Part shown: piece after piece, positions 47,822-56,748 of the stretch | How the letters are laid out: each line of letters opens with the position of its first letter | Numbering within the stretch: the first letter of the stretch is position 1 | Assembly: GCA_964562015.1 (NCBI GenBank) | Contig: CAZLRH010000001.1 | Coordinates: 124,001 to 188,000, forward strand | Direction: 5' to 3' | Length of the DNA: 64,000 nucleotides | Source: CAZLRH01 sp964562015 | GTDB taxonomy: Bacteria; Verrucomicrobiota; Verrucomicrobiia; Opitutales; JABDGR01 | Notes under the pieces: generated by a model | The model's database searches: none | Seen by the model: the letters and a program-made list of their open reading frames with translations, nothing else | What the model was told of the DNA's origin: nothing | Translations under genes and position numbers: made by a program

Positions 47822-48718
47822 ATGCAAAGCCAAAACTCAGTCCAAACCAGCAAGGAAATCGAGATTCAGGCGCTCGATGGCTGGACCATGCTCGCCGTCA
47901 ACCTCCTCCTGCTCTTCGGGGCCATTGGCCTCTTTATTTTTGGCGTCGTTGACGCCCTCATCCCCGCCGTGGTGGCGGCCGTCCTCCTCGCCATGGCCGC
48001 CATCTTCAGCCTGACCGGCCATTTTACGATCCAGCCCAATGAAGCGCGGGTGCAAATCCTGTTCGGCGCCTACAAAGGCACCGTCCGGCGGAGCGGCTTC
48101 CTCTGGGCCAACCCGCTCTACAGCAAGTCCGGCAAAATCTCCCTGCGGGCGCGCAACCTCAACATCGAGAAGCTGAAGGTCAACGACAAGCGCGGCAACC
48201 CCATCGAAATCGCCGCCGTAGTCGTCTTTCGCATCGCCGACACGGCCCAGGCGAGCTTCGACGTGGTGGATTGCGCCCGTTATGTGAGCATCCAGAGCGA
48301 GTCCGCCCTGCGGCACCTCGCCAGCGTCTTCGCTTACGACCATGGGGAAGAGAACGAACCCACCCTGCGCAGCAATACCGAGGAGGTGTCCAAGGACCTG
48401 CGGGTCGAACTCCAGGAGCGCCTTTCGAAGGCTGGCGTGGTCGTTGAAGAAGCCCGGCTGACCCACCTGGCCTATGCGCCAGAGATTGCGCAAGTCATGC
48501 TGCGCCGCCAGCAAGCCGAGGCCGTCATCGCGGCCCGACAGAAGATAGTCCAAGGCGCGGTGAGCATGGTCGAGATGGCGCTTAAAGGCTTGGCTGACAA
48601 GAAAGTTGTACTCTTTGACGACGAACGCAAAGCCGCCATGGTCAGCAACCTCATGGTCGTGCTGTGCTCGGAGTCGGAGGTCCATCCCGTAATTAACGCG
48701 GGGACCTTGTACAACTAA
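47822..48718 (+). CDS. SPFH/band-7 domain membrane protein
   Basis: This gene encodes 298 residues from the ATG at 47822; an in-frame TTG six bases earlier is less likely. Two hydrophobic segments lie at about 20-42 and 45-64. An SPFH domain follows (about 68-260), with FTIQPNEARVQILFG, a KISLRARN segment, RGNPIEIAAVVVFRI (the typical band-7 strand), and a helical EARLTHLAYAPEIAQVMLRRQQAEAVIAAR-like stretch. SPFH proteins form ring scaffolds in membrane microdomains and often control proteases or lipid order. The next gene encodes a small RHH protein, a pairing I recall from other phyla. There is no NfeD or FtsH partner nearby. Confidence 0.92.
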   Translation: MQSQNSVQTSKEIEIQALDGWTMLAVNLLLLFGAIGLFIFGVVDALIPAVVAAVLLAMAAIFSLTGHFTIQPNEARVQILFGAYKGTVRRSGFLWANPLYSKSGKISLRARNLNIEKLKVNDKRGNPIEIAAVVVFRIADTAQASFDVVDCARYVSIQSESALRHLASVFAYDHGEENEPTLRSNTEEVSKDLRVELQERLSKAGVVVEEARLTHLAYAPEIAQVMLRRQQAEAVIAARQKIVQGAVSMVEMALKGLADKKVVLFDDERKAAMVSNLMVVLCSESEVHPVINAGTLYN

Positions 48719-48792
48719 GCCACACTGCCCTGTCCTTCGCCGCTTCCGGCCGTCTTTCACCGACCCGAAACCGCCGCCTCACCAACCTCCTC

Positions 48793-49029
48793 GTGTCCGA
48801 CGAAACCCGCAAATCCTTCCTGCTGCGCATCAGCCCGAGCCTATGGAAAGACGTCGAAACCTGGGCCGCGGAGGATCTGCGCAGCGTCAACGGGCAAATC
48901 GAGTTCCTGCTTCGCCAAGCCGTCCAACGCCGCAAGCATTCGACCGCCCGACTGGGTGAAACCCCCCAGTCCTGGCCGGCTCCATCACTGCCAGAAAAAC
49001 CCATAATCCATGAAGAAGAAACAAAATAG
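48793..49029 (+). CDS. Small ribbon-helix-helix (Arc/HicB-antitoxin-like) protein paired with SPFH gene
   Basis: This gene encodes 78 residues from a GTG start, 74 bases after the SPFH gene. Residues 6-46 match a ribbon-helix-helix fold: beta strand KSFLLRIS, helix SLWKDVETWAAEDL, turn RSVNG, helix QIEFLLRQAVQRR. The WAAEDLRSVNGQIEFLL stretch resembles the small proteins often found after SPFH genes and labelled Arc or HicB antitoxin. The tail (50-78) is Pro/Glu-rich. There is no toxin partner, so it is more likely a regulator or SPFH-linked factor than a toxin-antitoxin member. Confidence 0.75.
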   Translation: MSDETRKSFLLRISPSLWKDVETWAAEDLRSVNGQIEFLLRQAVQRRKHSTARLGETPQSWPAPSLPEKPIIHEEETK

Positions 49030-49183
49030 GTGATTATATCTTTATTTTATAATTTATATATTTTTTCCACCTAACCCCCACTTCCATCCCTCCCTGCACT
49101 TTCCGTCGAGTCGGGCCGCGCGATCCCGAGAAGTTTTCCCGGCCACGGTCCCACCCGATTACAATCATGGCCTGCGATTACAG

Positions 49184-49211
49184 TTACATTTGCGGGCGCA
49201 ATCTGTACTAT
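49184..49211 (+). promoter_or_regulatory. Candidate promoter upstream of helical-repeat protein gene
   Basis: TTACAT (49184-49189), a 16-base spacer and TACTAT (49206-49211) lie 69 bases before the ATG. The remaining intergenic bases (49030-49180) begin with a very AT-rich tract flanked by AGGTG...CACCT, which may end the SPFH transcript. Confidence 0.3.
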
Positions 49212-49280
49212 ATAAACAAACGCGAAGTGCGTGACGCCAAGCGCTGCCTCATCCCTTTCACTGCTTAACTCCCTAACCTT

Positions 49281-50777
49281 ATGCAAAAACCCTCCATTCT
49301 CGGCTTCCTGCTGGTGGCTGCCCTCGCTGTCGCCGGCACCGGCGGCTACTACCTCGGCTGGACCAATGCCTCCACCCATCTTGCCGCGCCGTCCGCCGAC
49401 GCGACCGCCAACTCAAGCCATGCGGCCACGGGTGGCGCGACGAAAGGCAAAGCTTCCCCGGCCTCAGTCGCGGCCAGCCTCGATGCATTGCTCAAAGCCA
49501 ATGGCGCACCGACTGCGGACGCCCTGGCCAAGTTCTTACAAAGCCTGCGGCCCGAGGACTATGCGGCCACCCTCACCTACCTGCAAAATGCGGGTGCGAG
49601 CGTGCAGCGCGACGCCATCCTGAATGGCCTCATCGCCGCCTGGGCCCAGCGCGATCCCGCCAGCTTCCTCGCCGTTTCCGGCACGCTCACGGTGCCGCGC
49701 CTGCGGGAACAGGGTATCGACGCCGCGCTGAAAACGCTGGCCACCAAGGACCCGCAAGCCGCCCTGCAATGGCTCAAGGACAATCCCGGCACCGCCTCGA
49801 CCATGGCGGCCCGCGACCGCTTTGCCGCCGCCATCGCCGGCTTCGCCGTGGCCGACCCCAAGGGCGCCTTCGACGCCGTGGCTGCGCTGGGCGAAGATAA
49901 TTTTAGGGATAAACAGTTAAAAAGTGATGCCTTCAAGGCCCTCTCCGACAGCCTGGCGGCGCAGGGCCGCTACGAGGACGCCCTCAAGCTCTTTGGCGAC
50001 CTGCCCGCCGGCGAGACCCGCAACGACGCGTTCACCCGCCTCGCCGAAAGCTGGGCGGCCTCCTCCCCGCAGGATGCGTCGAAGTGGATCGCCACGCTGA
50101 CCGACCCGGCGGAACGCACCCGCCTGGGCGGGCGCGTGGCCGAGGCCTGGGCCGCCAACGACCCGGCCGCCGCCGCCCTCTGGGCCGCGCAACTGGACTC
50201 CCAATCATTTGACCCCAATACGAAGGGCATGAAAATGAACGACAACGGCGTGCTCCTGGCCAATGCCATCGCCGGTTGGGCGCGCTATGACCTGGACGCC
50301 CCGGCCGAATTTCTCAACCAACTGCCGCCCTCGCCGTCGAAGGACCGCGCCGTGGCCATCTTCGCCATGCGGGCTGCCTCGGAAGACGCCGAAGGTGCGA
50401 TGCAATGGATCGGCACCATCAGCGACCCGACCATGCGGCAAAGCGTCATCATGCCGATGGCCATTCAAATGTATCTCCAAGACCCGGCCGGCTACCAAAA
50501 CTTTATGGCGACCACGACCTTGGTGGACGACAATACGAAGCAGATGATGTCCCGCATTGCCACCCCGCAACTGATGCAGGGCATGAAAGCGATGAACGCC
50601 ATGATGGGCTCGGGCAGCAGCGGTGGCGGCAACAGCGATTTTATGTCGAAGATTTTTGAAAGCGCGCTGACCAAGAGCTCCAGCGAGATGAAGGACATGG
50701 GCATGGACAAAATGGGCCCGCCCGGGGCGGTGCCAGCCGTCGACGCCGGAGCCGCGGACGCGCAACCGGGCCAGTGA
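49281..50777 (+). CDS. Membrane-anchored helical-repeat protein, unknown function
   Basis: This gene encodes 498 residues. There is an N-terminal signal anchor at about 7-26 with no clear cleavage site, then an Ala/Ser/Thr linker (about 30-65). From about 70 to 400 there are tandem alpha-helical units built on W(A/x)..DP..A..W, for example AAWAQRDPASFLAV, LATKDPQAALQWL, WAANDPAAAALWAAQL and DAEGAMQWIGTISDP. This pattern suggests a TPR- or HEAT-like solenoid. The C-terminal part is Met/Gly/Ser-rich (GMKAMNAMMGSGSSGGG) and likely disordered. No catalytic motif is seen. I recall similar repeat proteins from Verrucomicrobiota but do not know a function. It lies alone, with its own candidate promoter. 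Confidence 0.85.
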   Translation: MQKPSILGFLLVAALAVAGTGGYYLGWTNASTHLAAPSADATANSSHAATGGATKGKASPASVAASLDALLKANGAPTADALAKFLQSLRPEDYAATLTYLQNAGASVQRDAILNGLIAAWAQRDPASFLAVSGTLTVPRLREQGIDAALKTLATKDPQAALQWLKDNPGTASTMAARDRFAAAIAGFAVADPKGAFDAVAALGEDNFRDKQLKSDAFKALSDSLAAQGRYEDALKLFGDLPAGETRNDAFTRLAESWAASSPQDASKWIATLTDPAERTRLGGRVAEAWAANDPAAAALWAAQLDSQSFDPNTKGMKMNDNGVLLANAIAGWARYDLDAPAEFLNQLPPSPSKDRAVAIFAMRAASEDAEGAMQWIGTISDPTMRQSVIMPMAIQMYLQDPAGYQNFMATTTLVDDNTKQMMSRIATPQLMQGMKAMNAMMGSGSSGGGNSDFMSKIFESALTKSSSEMKDMGMDKMGPPGAVPAVDAGAADAQPGQ

Positions 50778-50814
50778 GCAGGCGTGGGGAGACCGTTCTC
50801 ATCGGAAATCTGTC

Positions 50815-51630
50815 ATGCTCATCCTCGGACTACTGGATCTGCCCTCGCTGCCGGGCGCGTCGTTCTCGCTTTTGGCCACGGCCGTGCACCGGGGCAATTC
50901 CATCCCCTGGGTACCTGCCGCGATCGTTGTCACGATCTTGATATTCAGCACGATCCTGGGCCTTTGGGTTCGAGGACTCGCTCAACAAAATCTGGCACAA
51001 GTGGCCGATCGGCTCGGCCTGACCTTGCACGAGACGTGGACGTTTTTCGGCCTCGTGAAGTCCACGCCTCTCGCGCTGGGACGGCACCGTGGGCGCGAAG
51101 TCGGACTATTTTCCTTTGCCCTCGGCGGCGAACAGAGCAAAAGCAGTTGGGTGGGAGTGTTTGCCGCTTGCGCCGGCCACGACGACTGGGTGGTGCTAAT
51201 TTCCCGCCCTACGACATTTTGGAGCATGTCGACTAGCGACAAGGTGCGGATATGGGTCGCCGTGGCCCCGGAAATGGCGGGGGGCACGAAGGTTATACGA
51301 GGTAAATACGTCCTTCCCAATTTCGCGGCCTCGCCCACCGGGGACGAAACCTTTGACCGCCTCTACACTATAAAGAGTAACTTGCCCGGCGGTTTTCCGG
51401 CCAAGTTATTCCCATCCCTCCGCGACCCGTTGGTCGAAGACAAGCCGGCGAACGGACGCTTGGCCATCAACAACGGCCAGGTGCTTTTCATTTATCCCGG
51501 CTCTTTCTCCCAGAAGAAAAGCTTGGACCGGATTGCGGGACAACTGGATTTTGTATGTGAATTAGTGGAGAAAATGGAAACGCTGTCTGCAATAACCTGC
51601 GAACGTATGGCTGCAAAACCCGGTTGGTGA
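50815..51630 (+). CDS. Membrane protein of unknown function, paralogue of the next gene
   Basis: This gene encodes 271 residues. There is one clear transmembrane segment at about 32-52 after a hydrophobic N-terminus, then a soluble domain. It shares an ordered set of motifs with the next gene: LAQVADRLGLT, GRHRGREV, NFAASPTGDETFDRLYTIKSN, NGRLAINNGQVLFIY and DRIAGQLDFVCEL. The matches run through the whole soluble part, so the two arose by duplication. It starts 37 bases after the preceding gene and probably shares its transcript. No enzyme motif is recognised. Confidence 0.8.
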   Translation: MLILGLLDLPSLPGASFSLLATAVHRGNSIPWVPAAIVVTILIFSTILGLWVRGLAQQNLAQVADRLGLTLHETWTFFGLVKSTPLALGRHRGREVGLFSFALGGEQSKSSWVGVFAACAGHDDWVVLISRPTTFWSMSTSDKVRIWVAVAPEMAGGTKVIRGKYVLPNFAASPTGDETFDRLYTIKSNLPGGFPAKLFPSLRDPLVEDKPANGRLAINNGQVLFIYPGSFSQKKSLDRIAGQLDFVCELVEKMETLSAITCERMAAKPGW

Positions 51631-51676
51631 CTGGTTAAGCCAATCCACTTGCCGCACCTTCTCGCCAGCTTTTGCC

Positions 51677-52450
51677 ATGCTTGATTCCCTCGATCATTTT
51701 GCCCTTGATGCAGGGTCCTCTCCGCCTTACCTGCTCAGCACCGCTCTTCCGCTGGGTCTTCCGACCCCATGGCCTTGGCTCGCTTTGCTCCTCGTACTTT
51801 TTGCCACCGGGGCAATCGTCATATTTTCCATTCGGCGAATGGTTAATCGGAACCTCGAGCAATTGGCTGACCGCTTCAATTTAACCCGGCACCCGCAACC
51901 GGCCCGGTTTGCCCTGAAAGTTCCAGTGGTTTTCCTGTCCGGCCGGCATCGCGGGCGGGAAGTGCTATTTTATTCCTACCGCACCAACCAAGAAAATGAT
52001 GGGCCCGACTGGACGGGCATAGCGGTGGGATGCAGAGGAGTTGGCGATCTGGTGATGGAAAATGCCCGCAAGACCCTCCTCGGACTCAAACAAGCCAGCG
52101 TCGCGCAGCGACTTTATGTGGTGCCCGAAGCCGGAGCTCCTGGTGACGTCAAGGCAGTGCTGGCACCCTACGAGGAAATCGCCAACTTTGCTGTCACCTC
52201 CACGGGCGACGATGGTTTTGATCACGACTTTACTCTAAGAACCAACCGTCCCAAACCAGCCCTGGCCCTGCTCTCCGCGGACGTCCGAGAGCGCCTGCTT
52301 GTAAGCAAATCCAACGGCGGTCGTCTGGCCGTTAACGACAACCTAGTGCAATTCATTTACCTGAATGGATTCTTTAACACGATGAAAATGGACCGCGTGG
52401 CCACCCAACTGGATTTCATCTGCGATTTGGCGGAAAGAATCGAAACTTAA
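51677..52450 (+). CDS. Membrane protein of unknown function, paralogue of the previous gene
   Basis: This gene encodes 257 residues, 46 bases after its paralogue. There is a transmembrane segment at about 33-52 (WLALLLVLFATGAIVIF). The soluble domain has LEQLADRFNLT, SGRHRGREV, NFAVTSTGDDGFDHDFTLRTN, GGRLAVNDNLVQFIY and DRVATQLDFICDLAERIET. The GRHRGREV and TGD..FD motifs are the best candidates for a functional site because they are identical between otherwise diverged copies. The function is unknown. Confidence 0.8.
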   Translation: MLDSLDHFALDAGSSPPYLLSTALPLGLPTPWPWLALLLVLFATGAIVIFSIRRMVNRNLEQLADRFNLTRHPQPARFALKVPVVFLSGRHRGREVLFYSYRTNQENDGPDWTGIAVGCRGVGDLVMENARKTLLGLKQASVAQRLYVVPEAGAPGDVKAVLAPYEEIANFAVTSTGDDGFDHDFTLRTNRPKPALALLSADVRERLLVSKSNGGRLAVNDNLVQFIYLNGFFNTMKMDRVATQLDFICDLAERIET

Positions 52451-52567
52451 TGCTCTGGCTGGGGTGCAATGACGCGACTGGCGCAGCTGCAAAGTCCGCG
52501 CCAGCGTCTCTACCCGGCCCTTCGGCGGGAACCTGGTCCCGACCACCTTCTCTCTATATATAGATAG

Positions 52568-54526
52568 ATGCCCGCCCCTGCCGTCAGCGAGCAGCCCGCA
52601 CCATCCGGGCCCAAGTCCGGCTTTGTTTTTCCGTTCCGCTGGCTCGTCGGTGCCCTGATCGTGCTCGCGGGCGCCGTGGTGTACTGGAATAGCTTGGAGG
52701 CTCCCTTTGTCTTTGATGACAATCCTTCGATTTTGGAAAACCCGACCATTCGTCAGGTCTGGGGATCCTGGTCGCCGCCAATGAACGGCAGCGGGGTGGG
52801 CGCGCGGCCACTGGTGAATTTTTCGCTGGCCCTTAATTACGCGGCCGGGGGCTACAATGTTCCGGGCTACCATCTGACTAATCTGGCCATCCATCTACTC
52901 GCGGGATTGACCCTCTTTGGCTTGGTGCGCCGCACTCTCCGCGGCCCGCGGTTGCGCGAACGTTTCGGGGCGGCGGCCTTGCCGCTAGCCTTCTTCAGCG
53001 CCCTGCTGTGGACCATCCATCCGCTGCAGACTGAAGCGGTGACCAGCGTGATTCAGCGCACCGAGTCGTTGATGGGTTTGTTTTATCTTTTGACGCTCTA
53101 CTGCTTTGTGCGCGCGAAAGAAAGTCCCAGGCCGCGACTTTGGCTGTACCTGTCAGTACTGGCCAGTTTTTTGGGAATGTTGACCAAAGAAGTGATGGCG
53201 ACCGCGCCGCTCCTCGTGTTCCTTTATGACTACACTTTTGTCTCGGCCACAGGGGGAGCAGCATGGCGGGAGCGGCGGGGTTATTATTGCAGTTTGGGCA
53301 GCACGTGGTTGGTGCTGGCGTGGTTGGTGTTCGGCGGCCAACAGCGAGACGGTACCGCAGGCTGGGGACTGGGCGTGTCGCCGTGGGACTACCTGCTCAC
53401 CCAGTGCCAGGCGCTGGTGCATTACCTTTATCTGGCGTTTTGGCCGCATCCGCTGGTGCTCGATTATGGTACCGGGTTGGTGACAAATCCCGGGAAGGTT
53501 TGGCCGCAGGGCCTGCTGCTGGTCGGATTATTCGGGGCCACCCTTTATGCGCTAAGGCGGCGATGGCCGCTGGGGTTTTTAGGCGGATGGTTCTTTCTTA
53601 TTCTGGCGCCCAGCTCGAGCATCTTGCCCATCACCACCCAAACCATGGCGGAGCACCGGATGTACCTGCCCCTCGCCGCCCTCGTCGTGACCGCCGTGGT
53701 GGGAATGTACGCTTGGCTGGGCCGGCGGGCGGCTTATTTCGGATTGGTGGCCGCGCTCGTTTTCAGCCTGCTCACGATCCACCGCAACGACGACTACCGC
53801 TCCGAGGAGCAACTCTGGATCAGCAACCTCAACTACGAAACCGGCAATTGGCGCGTCTATTATAACCTCGGCTTGGTTTACGAAAAACTCGACCTCCCCA
53901 GTGAAGCGTTGTCTGAATACCGGCATGCCCTCGCCCTCAAACCGGACGCGCGCAACGTCCTCGGCAATCTCGGCCTGCTCCTGGCGAAGCTGGGTGACTA
54001 TGCGGGCGCGGAGGCTATGTATCGCCGCGCGCTGGACTACAAATTCGATGACCGCGAGATTCATTACAACTACGGCAATTTGCTGTTGTTGCACGGCCGG
54101 ACGGCGGAAGCCATCACGCAATATCAATCGGCCCTGCTGGCGGACGCGAACTACGCGCCCGCGCACAACAATCTCGGAGCCGCGTACCTGAATCTGGGCC
54201 GGGCCGACGCCGCCGTGCGGGAATTCGGCACCGCGGCCCGCCTCGATCCGGCCAATGTGGGCGACCATTACAATCTCGCCAACACGCTGCTCAGGCTCAA
54301 TCGTTTCGCCGCCGCCATCCCCGAGTATGAAGCCGTACTCCGCCTCCAGCCCGACCATGCGGAAGCCCACCACGAATTGGGCATGGCGCTGGCCAATACG
54401 GGTAAAATGGCGGAAGCCATTTCCCATTTTGAACAGGCGCTGAAGCTCAAACCCACTTTCCCTGAAGCCCAAACTGCGCTCGACTTGGTCCGGCAACTTT
54501 ACCCCACCCCGCCCTTGGCACCCTGA
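52568..54526 (+). CDS. TMTC-like GT-C membrane glycosyltransferase with C-terminal TPR repeats
   Basis: This gene encodes 652 residues. The N-terminal half (about 20-405) has many membrane segments and hallmarks of the TMTC/GT-C family: FVFDDNPSI near residue 55 (acidic loop after the first helix, the usual catalytic site), HPLQTEAVTSVIQRTESLMG, a PHPLVLDYG loop and MAEHRMYLPL. Six TPR units plus a partial one follow (about 420-650), for example YYNLGLVYEKL and AHNNLGAAYLNLGR. Eukaryotic TMTCs are protein O-mannosyltransferases, so a membrane glycosyl transfer role is inferred; donor and acceptor are unknown. The stop is one base before the start of the next gene, a paralogue. Confidence 0.88.
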   Translation: MPAPAVSEQPAPSGPKSGFVFPFRWLVGALIVLAGAVVYWNSLEAPFVFDDNPSILENPTIRQVWGSWSPPMNGSGVGARPLVNFSLALNYAAGGYNVPGYHLTNLAIHLLAGLTLFGLVRRTLRGPRLRERFGAAALPLAFFSALLWTIHPLQTEAVTSVIQRTESLMGLFYLLTLYCFVRAKESPRPRLWLYLSVLASFLGMLTKEVMATAPLLVFLYDYTFVSATGGAAWRERRGYYCSLGSTWLVLAWLVFGGQQRDGTAGWGLGVSPWDYLLTQCQALVHYLYLAFWPHPLVLDYGTGLVTNPGKVWPQGLLLVGLFGATLYALRRRWPLGFLGGWFFLILAPSSSILPITTQTMAEHRMYLPLAALVVTAVVGMYAWLGRRAAYFGLVAALVFSLLTIHRNDDYRSEEQLWISNLNYETGNWRVYYNLGLVYEKLDLPSEALSEYRHALALKPDARNVLGNLGLLLAKLGDYAGAEAMYRRALDYKFDDREIHYNYGNLLLLHGRTAEAITQYQSALLADANYAPAHNNLGAAYLNLGRADAAVREFGTAARLDPANVGDHYNLANTLLRLNRFAAAIPEYEAVLRLQPDHAEAHHELGMALANTGKMAEAISHFEQALKLKPTFPEAQTALDLVRQLYPTPPLAP

Positions 54527-54527
54527 A

Positions 54528-56717
54528 ATGCCTGTTGTCCCCACCCTTTTGCCGATGTCCGTCCCGCCCACGGTCCCCCCGCGCTGGGCCCGGTGGCTGG
54601 CGAGTGCGCTCCTCGCGCTGGCCGCCGTGGTGGTGTATTGGAACAGCCTGTGGACGCCGTTCGTGTTCGATGACGAACTGGCCATCACGCAAAACGACAC
54701 CATCAAACAACTTTGGCCGCTATGGACACCGTTGGCGCCGCCCACTGAAAATGCCGCAGGGGTAATTGGCCGTCCCCTGGTCAACCTTTCGCTGGCGCTC
54801 AATTACGCCCTGAGCGGAACGCATGTTTTTAGCTACCATCTGGCGAATTTGCTGATTCACATCGGCGCGGGTCTGGCGCTGTTCGGAATAGTGCGGCGCA
54901 CCTTTTTGCAGCCGGTGCTCAAAGAGCGCTGGGGCGAGCTGGCGCTGCCGCTGGCGTTTTTAATCGCGCTGCTCTGGACGGTGCACCCGCTGCAAACGGA
55001 GTCCGTCACCTGCGTGATTCAGCGGACGGAGTCGATGGTCGGGCTGTTTTATTTTTTGGCGCTGTACGGATTCGTGCGCGCATGCGACAGCCCCCGCCCG
55101 CGGTTCTGGCTGAGCCTTTCGGTGGTGATCACTTTTTTCGGCATGGCCACCAAGGAAGTGATGGCCACCGCGCCGGTGTTGATTTTTCTCTATGACCGCA
55201 CCTTTATCGCCGGAACTTTTCGCGCGGCCATTCGCGCCCGCGGCAAATATTATCTCGGCCTGGCCAGTGCCTGGCTCCTACTGGCGTGGCTAATGCTGAC
55301 GAATGAGCAGCGCGGCGGCACCGTTGGCTTCGGGCTGGGAGTGTCGTCGTGGGACTACTTGCTGACGCAGTGCCAGGCTCTGGTAATGTATATAAAATTG
55401 GCGTTTTGGCCTTCGCCACTGGTGCTGGACTACGGCACCGATTTGGTGACGGACCCGCTGCAGGTGTGGCCGCAGGCGGTGCTGCTAATCGCTTTGGCGG
55501 GTGCGACGGGTTGGGCCTTGTGGCGGCAACCCATGCTGGGCTTTTTGGGGGCGTGGTTTTTCCTCATCATCGCGCCGAGTTCCAGCCTTGTGCCCTTGAA
55601 AACGCAGACGATGGCGGAGCACCGCATGTACCTGCCGCTGCTGGCCATCGTCGTCCTCGTGGCGCTGGGCTGCTTTCGCTTGATGGGCAAGTGGGCGGCC
55701 CTTTTCGGCCTGGCGCTCGCCGCCCTTTTTGGCTGGATGACGATTCAGCGCAACCACGATTACCGCTCGGGTGAAGCCATTTGGTCGGACGCCATCGCCA
55801 AGCGGCCGGAAAATTACCGCGCGCATTACAACCTTGGCACAGTCTACGGGGCGCAAGGGCGGGTGCCCGACGCCATCGAACAATATCAGGCCACGCTGGC
55901 CACCCATCCTGACGACACAGGCGCGCTCAATAATCTCGGCATCCTGCTGGCGCTGACGGGCAACCCGGAAGCCGCGCTCAAGCTTTACCACCACCTGCTC
56001 GAAATCAAACCCGAGGACGCCGACGGGCATTACAACCTGGGCAATGCCCTCATCCAATTAAAGGACTGGCCCACAGCCATCGCCGAATTTCAAGAAGCCC
56101 TGCGGCTCGATCCCAGCATGGCCTCCGCCGCCAATAATCTCGGCATCGTGTATCTGGTGCTCGACCAAAACGAAGCTGCCGCGCAGGAATTCAGCCTCGC
56201 GACGCACGCCAACCCTGCCTACGCCGAAGCGCATTACAATTTGGCCAATACCCTCGTCAGCCTGCAACGGCCGCCGGAGGCCATCGCCGAATTTCGCGCG
56301 GCCATCCAGGCCAAGCCGGATTACGCCGACGCCTACAATGGCCTCGGGCTCGCCTTGGGTGGCACCGGCGACACCACCGGCGCGATCGCGGCCTACGGGA
56401 AGGCGCTCGAAGCGAATCCGGATTTCGCCGACGCCAAAAGCAACCTCGCCGCCGCGTACGTTAACCTCGGGAACGCGGAATTCCATGCGAACCACTTTGC
56501 CGAGGCGGCGGTCCAATACCAGGAAGCCCTACATTTGCAACCGGCCAACCCCGAGGCGCACAACAATCTCGCGGGCGCGTACCTGCGCCTCAGCCGGTAT
56601 TCGGATGCCGTGCGCGAATACCAGGCCGCCCTCAATCTGAAACCCGACTACGCGGACGCCCGCAAGAATCTTGAACTGATCCAAGGCCTGCTGGGCACGA
56701 TGGGCACGGGGAAGTGA
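54528..56717 (+). CDS. TMTC-like GT-C membrane glycosyltransferase with C-terminal TPR repeats (paralogue)
   Basis: This gene encodes 729 residues from the ATG at 54528; an in-frame ATG nine codons later is possible. It has the same plan as the preceding gene: FVFDDELAI in the first lumenal loop, HPLQTESVTCVIQRTESMVG, PSPLVLDYG and MAEHRMYLPLLAI. The C-terminus is longer, with eight TPR units plus a partial one (about 425-729). One unit has an insertion (NLGNAEFHANHFAEAA). The two genes are translationally coupled (one-base gap), and the membrane halves are more alike than the TPR tails. This suggests one shared chemistry with different partner binding. Confidence 0.88.
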   Translation: MPVVPTLLPMSVPPTVPPRWARWLASALLALAAVVVYWNSLWTPFVFDDELAITQNDTIKQLWPLWTPLAPPTENAAGVIGRPLVNLSLALNYALSGTHVFSYHLANLLIHIGAGLALFGIVRRTFLQPVLKERWGELALPLAFLIALLWTVHPLQTESVTCVIQRTESMVGLFYFLALYGFVRACDSPRPRFWLSLSVVITFFGMATKEVMATAPVLIFLYDRTFIAGTFRAAIRARGKYYLGLASAWLLLAWLMLTNEQRGGTVGFGLGVSSWDYLLTQCQALVMYIKLAFWPSPLVLDYGTDLVTDPLQVWPQAVLLIALAGATGWALWRQPMLGFLGAWFFLIIAPSSSLVPLKTQTMAEHRMYLPLLAIVVLVALGCFRLMGKWAALFGLALAALFGWMTIQRNHDYRSGEAIWSDAIAKRPENYRAHYNLGTVYGAQGRVPDAIEQYQATLATHPDDTGALNNLGILLALTGNPEAALKLYHHLLEIKPEDADGHYNLGNALIQLKDWPTAIAEFQEALRLDPSMASAANNLGIVYLVLDQNEAAAQEFSLATHANPAYAEAHYNLANTLVSLQRPPEAIAEFRAAIQAKPDYADAYNGLGLALGGTGDTTGAIAAYGKALEANPDFADAKSNLAAAYVNLGNAEFHANHFAEAAVQYQEALHLQPANPEAHNNLAGAYLRLSRYSDAVREYQAALNLKPDYADARKNLELIQGLLGTMGTGK

Positions 56718-56748
56718 GCCAGCCGGCCACACTCACCGCGCTCACTTC
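56711..56748. terminator. Inverted repeat spanning the two convergent stop codons
   Basis: GAAGTGAGC (56711-56719) and GCTCACTTC (56740-56748) are perfect 9-base arms. Each arm contains the AAG-TGA end of one of the two convergent genes. There is no T run. It may be a weak bidirectional terminator or a chance match of two similar gene ends. Confidence 0.3.

Noticed and set aside
48793..49029. Toxin-antitoxin module
   Set aside because: Only an RHH-type protein is present; no toxin gene overlaps or adjoins it, and its partner is an SPFH protein.
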